Assembly: GCA_026399435.1 (NCBI GenBank)
Contig: JAPLQX010000031.1
Coordinates: 1-64,000, forward strand
DNA length: 64,000 nt
Direction: 5' to 3'
DNA from: Rhodocyclales bacterium
GTDB lineage: Bacteria; Pseudomonadota; Gammaproteobacteria; Burkholderiales; Rhodocyclaceae
Part shown: one piece after another, positions 59,084-64,000 of the stretch
Numbering within the stretch: the first letter of the stretch is position 1
How the letters are laid out: each line of letters opens with the position of its first letter
The notes under the pieces: model-generated
Told to the model about the DNA's origin: nothing
Database searches by the model: none
The model's input: only the letters and a program-made list of their open reading frames with translations
Program-made: the position numbers and the translations under genes

Positions 59084-59698
59084 TCAGCGCGGGACCGGGA
59101 ATACCGGAAACACCCCTGCATCGTCGCCGTGGTCCAACAACAGGGAACGCACCCGCCCCTGCCAGTTCTCGCGGAATTGGGCCGTTTCTTGCTGTGTGGC
59201 GCTCCCGTCGAGGCACTTCTGCATCAATTCGACGGTTTGCGGCGCGAAGGGAACGCCTTGCATGCGCGCCGCGACATCGACCGCCTGGCCGGTATCCACC
59301 CGCGTGAAGCGGATCTCTTCGGCGACGTCGGCGGAAAAATAGAGCAGCTTGCGTCGATCGAAACGCCCGCCGATGCCCTTGAAGCCTGTGTCATGCGTGG
59401 CGCCGGTGAGCATGGCGACGACATTGGCGATAACGCCGGTTACGCCCGACAACAGATCCTGGCGGAACTCAACGCGAATCCCGCCGCGTTGCGGCAATGA
59501 ATCGGGATACAGGCTGGTCAGCGCCTTCAGCGTCATCCAGTAGGCAGCGGCAACCGTCGGGCAGGAGTGGCCGGCCAGCTTGACGGCATCGATGTAGTGG
59601 TACTCGATGCGGCCGTTCTCCGCGGCGCCGAGGAACTCGGCCAGCGGGTCATATACGGTCAGGCTGCGCACCTGGCCGTAGAAGGCCGGCGTCTGCAT
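59084..59698 (-). CDS. FmdE-like domain protein
   Basis: 204-aa protein. The central region YIDAVKLAGHSCPTVAAAYW followed by LTGATHDTGFKGIGGRFDRR resembles the FmdE domain of formylmethanofuran dehydrogenase operons and related bacterial proteins; the GHxCP motif could bind a metal. The ATG at 59698 has GATCAACGGG upstream. It follows the DUF2249 gene with a 10-bp gap, so the pair is probably one FNR-type unit. The function is unknown; the family call is moderate. Confidence 0.75.
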   Translation of the reverse strand: MQTPAFYGQVRSLTVYDPLAEFLGAAENGRIEYHYIDAVKLAGHSCPTVAAAYWMTLKALTSLYPDSLPQRGGIRVEFRQDLLSGVTGVIANVVAMLTGATHDTGFKGIGGRFDRRKLLYFSADVAEEIRFTRVDTGQAVDVAARMQGVPFAPQTVELMQKCLDGSATQQETAQFRENWQGRVRSLLLDHGDDAGVFPVFPVPR

Positions 59699-59708
59699 CC
59701 CGTTGATC

Positions 59709-59960
59709 CTATTTCTTCTTGACGAAGTCGATAACGATATTGCCGGGTTCACGCTGCTTGTAGGTGATTTCCACCGCGTCACCGTAGCGTTGCACGAGCT
59801 GGTCGAGCAGCGGCAGGGGATCGTGGTCATTGACGAAACGCATTGTCTCGCCGGCGCGCAACGCATCCAGCGCGCCGAAAATGGCGGCGTGGCGAAAGCG
59901 CTTGGCAATGCCGCGGGCGTCGAAGGGATAGATTGAATCGGGGGAGAGATGAACGTGCAT
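59709..59960 (-). CDS. DUF2249 domain protein
   Basis: 83-aa DUF2249 protein. SPDSIYPFDARGIAKRFRHA, LDALRAGETMRFVNDHDPLPLLDQL and GNIVIDFVKKK are family features. AGGAAG precedes the ATG at 59960. Such proteins are frequent near nitrogen-oxide-respiration genes in Proteobacteria. It is first in a two-gene unit and follows a well-placed FNR-like box. Confidence 0.82.
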   Translation of the reverse strand: MHVHLSPDSIYPFDARGIAKRFRHAAIFGALDALRAGETMRFVNDHDPLPLLDQLVQRYGDAVEITYKQREPGNIVIDFVKKK

Positions 59961-59984
59961 GGCGTGGCTTCCTGTGGGTTGGGG

Positions 59985-60033
59985 TGAGGCCACTATGCAC
60001 CTTCGCCGATGCCGGAGAATTGATGTAAATCAT
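59985..60033 (-). promoter_or_regulatory. FNR/ANR-type activator site and class II promoter of the DUF2249 gene
   Basis: TTGATGTAAATCAT (60020-60033) matches TTGAT-N4-ATCAA at 9 of 10 positions. On the minus strand a CATAGT -10 element (59997-59992) has its centre exactly 32 bp from the centre of the box, the geometry of a site at -41.5. This places transcription start near 59985, 25 bp before the start codon. Confidence 0.65.
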
Positions 60034-60113
60034 TTATAAAACAAAAACTTAAAACCATACTAATAAAGTAGGCTTTTACCCTCGGTCGCCGTGTTCCCGG
60101 CGCCGACTTCCAA

Positions 60114-60665
60114 TCAGGCGTGCTTGCCTTTCTGCCACAGGACATCGTCGCCACCCGCTGCCTTGTTCAGCCAGCGGCCAAGGACGAAGAGCAGATCGGA
60201 GAGGCGATTGAGATATTGTCGTCCGGCGTCGGATACGGTTTCTTCGGCGGCCAGCGCCACCGTTACGCGTTCGGCACGGCGGCAGACGGTGCGCGCCAGA
60301 TGAGTGAGCGCCGCGGCCCGGTTGCCGCCGGGCAGAATGAATTCCTTGAGCGGTCCGAGGTCGGCGTTGTAGTGGTCGATGGCGGCTTCCAGTCGCGCCG
60401 GCTGCGTGGCTTTCAGCAGCACCGCACCGGGGATCGACATTTCGCCGCCGAGATCGAACAGGTCGTGCTGGATGCCGGTGAATAGCTCACGCACGTCGGC
60501 GGGAAGTTCTTCGCACAGAATCACGCCGATCAGCGAATTGAGTTCATCCACGTCGCCCATCGCGGCGACGCGCGCCGAATTCTTCGCCGTGCGTGAACCG
60601 TCGCCGAGGCCCGTGGTACCGGCGTCGCCGGTACGTGTGTAGATTTTTGAGAGGCGGTGTCCCAT
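60114..60665 (-). CDS. ATP:cob(I)alamin adenosyltransferase (PduO type)
   Basis: 183-aa PduO-family enzyme that makes adenosylcobalamin. The ATP-binding N-terminus ([19 protein letters not shown]) is diagnostic; [25 protein letters not shown] and [16 protein letters not shown] complete the signature. It is a single gene between the FNR-controlled pair and the SulP transporter, pointing to use of a coenzyme B12 enzyme elsewhere. Confidence 0.94.
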   Translation of the reverse strand: MGHRLSKIYTRTGDAGTTGLGDGSRTAKNSARVAAMGDVDELNSLIGVILCEELPADVRELFTGIQHDLFDLGGEMSIPGAVLLKATQPARLEAAIDHYNADLGPLKEFILPGGNRAAALTHLARTVCRRAERVTVALAAEETVSDAGRQYLNRLSDLLFVLGRWLNKAAGGDDVLWQKGKHA

Positions 60666-60725
60666 GGTGGGTGATCCTGTCGTTGGGGAAGTGCCGGATT
60701 ATTGCAGAAGCGAACAAGTCCTCCG

Positions 60726-63338
60726 TCAGGCCTGATTGGCCACGGCGTGGTCGACCTCCGGCGCGTCGGCGCCCGAATGCACCACCAGCACCGCGCAGCC
60801 CATGCTGCCGATGATGCGGCCGGCGATACCGCCGCCCCACTGGTGATGGCTGCCGATCACCACCAGGTCGGCGCCAATTTCCCCCGCTGCCTTGGCGATG
60901 ACCTGATCGGGCGAGCCTTCGGCGACGAGGGTGTTGCACTCGATGCCTTCAAGTTTCATCTGCCCCGACTGGTATGCCAGGTCCTCCTCTGCCTTGTCGC
61001 GGGCCTTGCCCGGAGCGACGGTGGCGATCAAGGTGACAGGCGTGCGGGTGGTCCGGGCAATCTGCGTCGCGATTTCCGTGATACGGTCGCTGTCTGGCGA
61101 AGCGTCGCTGGCGACCAGGATGCGGTTCTGCCACATTTTCGATTGCCAGCCGGCGATCAGCACGTGACAGTGCGCCTGGGCAATGATCTGCTCGGCGATG
61201 TCGCCGACCAGGCGCTCCTTGAGATCGCCGCGCGGCGGCCGGCGGCCGATGATCAGAATGTTGGTGTCGGCCGCTGTCGCGGCAGCGATCACTTCCTTTA
61301 CCGGCTGTCTGCCGAGACGCACGATTTCCTCGGTGTCGACGCCGGCTACCAGTGCGGCACGCGTGGCGACGGCTAGACGGGCGCCGGCCATTTCCTCGTC
61401 CTCCGCGCCCGGGATGGAAGTCATCACATCGAGTGTGACGCCGAAGCTTCCGGCCAGCGCGATGGCGATTTCCTGCGGCGCATGGCTGAACTCGCTGCCG
61501 TCCGTGGCCAGCATCAGGCGCAGGCGGCGGAAGCCGTCGGGCAGCAGCTTGCCGTGGCAGGGCCGGAAGATACGAGCTTTGCAGGTGCGGCAGATATCCG
61601 GGTCGAGCGTCCAGTACAGCGCACTGGTTACGTCCGTCATCACCGGGAAAAAGGCGCCTTCGCCGATGTCGTGCGTATAGCCGCCCTGGCGCAGGAATTC
61701 GTAGTTGGGCCGGTTGAGGCGATAGAAGTACAGGCCGCCACCCAGGCGCCGTCGCCGGCGCGCCTCCTGGGCCAGGATTTCCCCGCCGGCGATGTCGATG
61801 CGGACGATGCTGGCCGCCGCGATCAGCACCGACTTCTGTTGCGGGTTGTCCTCGTCGATCTGCTGCAGGGCGGACTGCACATAGCTGGAGGAGCCGAAAT
61901 AGACCGAGCCGTTGATGCGTACGATCCTGAGTTGCGGGCATTCCGGCCGGCCCGTGGCGCGTACGAAGTGGTAGGCGCCTTGCTCGGGCGCGGGAACCAC
62001 GGGCACGATTTCCGGCTTCGAAGTGCGGTAGAGATACATCACCAGCGACAGGAACACGCCGAGGAAGATTCCCGCTTCGAGGTTGAACAGCGTACCGATC
62101 AGGGTCGCGGCAAGGATTGCCGACTCAGCCTTGCTGGTGTGCCAGATGTGGCCGATGTGATGGAAATCGATCAGGCCCCAGGCGACCAGGAAGAGAATGC
62201 CGGCCATCGCCGCGTTCGGCAGATAGGCGGCTAGCGGCGCCACAGCGAGCAGGATCAGCACCAGTGCGATTGAGGCAAATACCGATGCGAGCGGTGTCCT
62301 GGCACCGGCCTCGTAATTCACTCCGCTGCGGTTGAAGGAGCCGGAGGATGCGTAGGCCGAAAAGAAGGCGCCGACGATGTTCGACAGGCCCTGGCCGATG
62401 AATTCCTGGTTGCCGTCGACGCGCTGCTCGGAGCGCACTGCGATGGCGCGGGCGATCGAGACCGCCTCGGTGAGGGCCAGCATGGTGATGACCAGAGCCG
62501 GGCCAACGGTGTGGCGCAGGGAATCCAGCGAGAAGTCCGGGGTCGATAGCGGCGGCAGGCCGGCCGGCAGCGCGCCGACCGTCCTGATTCCGGTGACGGC
62601 CTGGCCCAGCCAGAGATTGAGCGCCTCGGCGAACAGGCTGCCGACGATCATGGCTGCGATCATGTAGGGAATCTTCCGGACGTAGCGCTTGGTCAGGATA
62701 CCGGTGGCCAGCGTGGCCGCACTGACAGCGAGCACCCACGGGTTGATGTCGGCGAACTGAACGACCAGCTGCCGCATGATCTCGTAGAAGGGCGTGCCGC
62801 GCGGGATGTCGATGCCAAAGAAGTTCCGCACCTGGCTGGCTGCGATGAGGATCGCCGCACCGGCGGTGAAGCCGATAACCACGGTGTGCGAAATGAAATT
62901 GACCAGGGCGCCCATGCGCGCGAGGCCAAGGGTTAGCTGGAAGACCCCAACGAGGAAGGTCAGTGTCAGCACCATCTGGATGTATTGCGCCGATCCCGGC
63001 TCGGCCGAGTGGGAGAGTGCGGCGAAGACCGCGATGGAGATCGCAGTGGTCGGCCCGGACACGAGGTGCCAGCTTGATCCCCACAGGGCGCCGATCACCG
63101 CCGGCATCATGGCGGCGTACAGGCCAAATTGCGGGGGCAGGCCGGCGATGGTGGCGAAAGCCACGCCTTGCGGAAGAACGATCAGGGCGCCGGTCACGCC
63201 GGCGACGAGATCGTCTCTGGCGGTGCCGCGGGTGACCATCGGCCACCAGAGAAGAAAAGGGAAAAATCGGCGCAACAGATTTGTGGATGGCTTCACGAAG
63301 AATTCAACAAGACGAGACGATAAACGCGAAAGGGACAA
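60726..63338 (-). CDS. SulP anion transporter fused to STAS and two universal-stress domains
   Basis: 870-aa fusion. Residues about 20-430 are a SulP membrane domain with about 12 helices and the GALIVLPQGVAFATIAGLPP motif. A STAS domain follows (about 445-560; RIVRINGSVYFGSSSYVQSAL). The C-terminal 270 residues form tandem Usp domains: LRLMLATDGSEFSHAPQEIA with GRRPPRGDLKERLVGD in the first, and NRILVASDASPDSDR with VVIGSHHQWGGGIAGRIIGS in the second. It starts with a TTG at 63338 without a good ribosome site; an internal GTG (63296) is possible. The substrate may be sulfate or bicarbonate. Confidence 0.9.
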   Translation of the reverse strand: MSLSRLSSRLVEFFVKPSTNLLRRFFPFLLWWPMVTRGTARDDLVAGVTGALIVLPQGVAFATIAGLPPQFGLYAAMMPAVIGALWGSSWHLVSGPTTAISIAVFAALSHSAEPGSAQYIQMVLTLTFLVGVFQLTLGLARMGALVNFISHTVVIGFTAGAAILIAASQVRNFFGIDIPRGTPFYEIMRQLVVQFADINPWVLAVSAATLATGILTKRYVRKIPYMIAAMIVGSLFAEALNLWLGQAVTGIRTVGALPAGLPPLSTPDFSLDSLRHTVGPALVITMLALTEAVSIARAIAVRSEQRVDGNQEFIGQGLSNIVGAFFSAYASSGSFNRSGVNYEAGARTPLASVFASIALVLILLAVAPLAAYLPNAAMAGILFLVAWGLIDFHHIGHIWHTSKAESAILAATLIGTLFNLEAGIFLGVFLSLVMYLYRTSKPEIVPVVPAPEQGAYHFVRATGRPECPQLRIVRINGSVYFGSSSYVQSALQQIDEDNPQQKSVLIAAASIVRIDIAGGEILAQEARRRRRLGGGLYFYRLNRPNYEFLRQGGYTHDIGEGAFFPVMTDVTSALYWTLDPDICRTCKARIFRPCHGKLLPDGFRRLRLMLATDGSEFSHAPQEIAIALAGSFGVTLDVMTSIPGAEDEEMAGARLAVATRAALVAGVDTEEIVRLGRQPVKEVIAAATAADTNILIIGRRPPRGDLKERLVGDIAEQIIAQAHCHVLIAGWQSKMWQNRILVASDASPDSDRITEIATQIARTTRTPVTLIATVAPGKARDKAEEDLAYQSGQMKLEGIECNTLVAEGSPDQVIAKAAGEIGADLVVIGSHHQWGGGIAGRIIGSMGCAVLVVHSGADAPEVDHAVANQA

Positions 63339-63388
63339 TTGTAACGCGCCGGCGGAGCCCCTCCGCTCGGCGCGTCGCCAAAGGCATA

Positions 63389-64000
63389 TCAGGAACGGAC
63401 GGTGAGTACCGCGCGGTCGGCGAAGCCGATAACGCGCTCGGCGATGCTGCCCATCAGCAGGCGGTCGATGCCGGTGCGGCCGTGAGTACCGACGACGATC
63501 ATGTCTGCGTCGGCCTTGCGCGCTTCTTCGACGATGACCTGGTCCGGACGGCCTTCAGCAACGATGCCGACGACCGTGATGCCGCGATCCAGGAATGCGG
63601 CCTTGATTCGTTCGACGGCGAGCACGCCCTCGTGTCGTCGCTGCTCGTTGTGATGAGGCGAGATGACGGAAAGCGCTATCAGCGGCACCTTGAAGCGCTG
63701 CGCAAGTTGCCCGGCGGCCCAGGCGGCGGCGTCGCCATGGCGCGAGCCGTCGGTGGCGACCAGGATGCCATTGCCCTTGAGCGTAACGCCGCGCGGCACC
63801 ACCAGCACGTTGCAGGGCGCATGGCCGATGACCAGCGACGTGGCATCGCCCACCAGTCCGCGCGCCAGCCCGCGCCGCCCGCGCCGGCCCATGACGATAA
63901 GGTCGGCACGGTATTCCTCCGCCGCCTCGACGATGCCGCGGTAGGGGTCGTCGGCTTCGGTGACCACGATTTCGTGCTCAAGCCCCGCCGCCGCCGCGTC
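63389..64000 (-). CDS. Universal stress protein with tandem Usp domains, 5' end outside the window
   Basis: Partial gene; the frame is open to the right edge. A first, incomplete domain ends with IVMGRRGRRGLARGLVGDATSLVIGHAPCNVLVV. The second starts GILVATDGSRHGDAAAW and ends with IVVGTHGRTGIDRLLMGSIAERV. Both carry the G-x2-G-x9-G ATP-binding pattern. It lies upstream of the SulP-Usp gene on the same strand and may be co-regulated with it. Confidence 0.9.
   Translation of the reverse strand, partial: DAAAAGLEHEIVVTEADDPYRGIVEAAEEYRADLIVMGRRGRRGLARGLVGDATSLVIGHAPCNVLVVPRGVTLKGNGILVATDGSRHGDAAAWAAGQLAQRFKVPLIALSVISPHHNEQRRHEGVLAVERIKAAFLDRGITVVGIVAEGRPDQVIVEEARKADADMIVVGTHGRTGIDRLLMGSIAERVIGFADRAVLTVRS

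Noticed and set aside
59071-59093. CCCGCGC/GCGCGGG hairpin between convergent genes as a terminator
   Set aside because: It overlaps the FmdE-like gene end and lacks a T-run; kept out as unsupported.

Overview
The window is about 64 kb of densely coding, GC-rich chromosome from a betaproteobacterium. The gene set (PilSR, GTP-dependent PEPCK, malic enzyme with a phosphotransacetylase domain, a hemCDXY cluster, an alanine/lysine-rich histone-like protein, ferredoxin-type 2-oxoacid oxidoreductases and FNR-type control) fits the Rhodocyclales/Sterolibacteriaceae side of the class. That placement is inferred from gene content only. Almost everything is ordinary housekeeping chromosome. The accessory elements are small: two toxin-antitoxin pairs, one orphan gene of unknown origin, and several families of short intergenic repeats.

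Layout. 1-2.5 kb: the 3' part of a sensor kinase and a membrane adenylate cyclase. 2.6-9.3 kb: apaG, a methyltransferase, msrQ/msrP, grxD, a fructosamine-kinase-family gene overlapping a Ser/Thr kinase with a cyclic-nucleotide-binding domain, and argH. 9.3-16.1 kb: a LytS/LytTR pair, ispB, tRNA-Pro(CGG), a small membrane protein, pilS-pilR and ampD. 16.1-17.8 kb: a promoter with a textbook NrdR-box pair but no ribonucleotide reductase behind it, then the histone-like gene, a strong terminator and direct repeats. 17.8-24.6 kb: an aminotransferase, pckG, maeB and pbpG. 24.7-28.7 kb: hemC-hemD-hemX-hemY. 28.8-30.4 kb: a nuclease-like orphan and a Phd/PIN pair. 30.5-35.9 kb: a minus-strand string iorA-iorB-folD-purE-hemF-nudix. 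36.2-40.6 kb: a TusE/DsrC protein, repeats, a Lon-like protease, an alcohol dehydrogenase and a small protein. 41.1-46.3 kb: a tight operon of acyl-CoA synthetase, E1 alpha, E1 beta, E2 and an acyl carrier protein. 46.4-50.1 kb: a small membrane protein, an RlmN-family methyltransferase, brnTA, a 24-bp inverted-repeat element and a diguanylate cyclase. 50.2-54.7 kb: a four-gene 2-oxoacid oxidoreductase cluster (gamma, alpha, beta and a flavin/Fe-S NAD(P)-type subunit). 54.9-59.1 kb: aroG, a GT39 glycosyltransferase carrying in-frame repeat insertions, a UbiA-like prenyltransferase and a cyclic-nucleotide-binding protein. 59.1-64 kb: an FNR-box-preceded DUF2249/FmdE-like pair, a cobalamin adenosyltransferase, a SulP transporter fused to universal-stress domains, and a partial tandem Usp gene.

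Themes. Three routes to acyl-CoA from 2-oxoacids or acids sit close together (IorAB, the Por/Pad-like complex, and the E1-E2 operon with its CoA ligase). This suits a facultatively anaerobic organism that uses organic acids and aromatic amino acids. One adenylate cyclase and two proteins with cyclic-nucleotide-binding domains suggest cAMP signalling. Sites resembling FNR, NrdR and IscR operators point to oxygen, nucleotide and Fe-S control. No CRISPR array, prophage or intact insertion sequence was seen.
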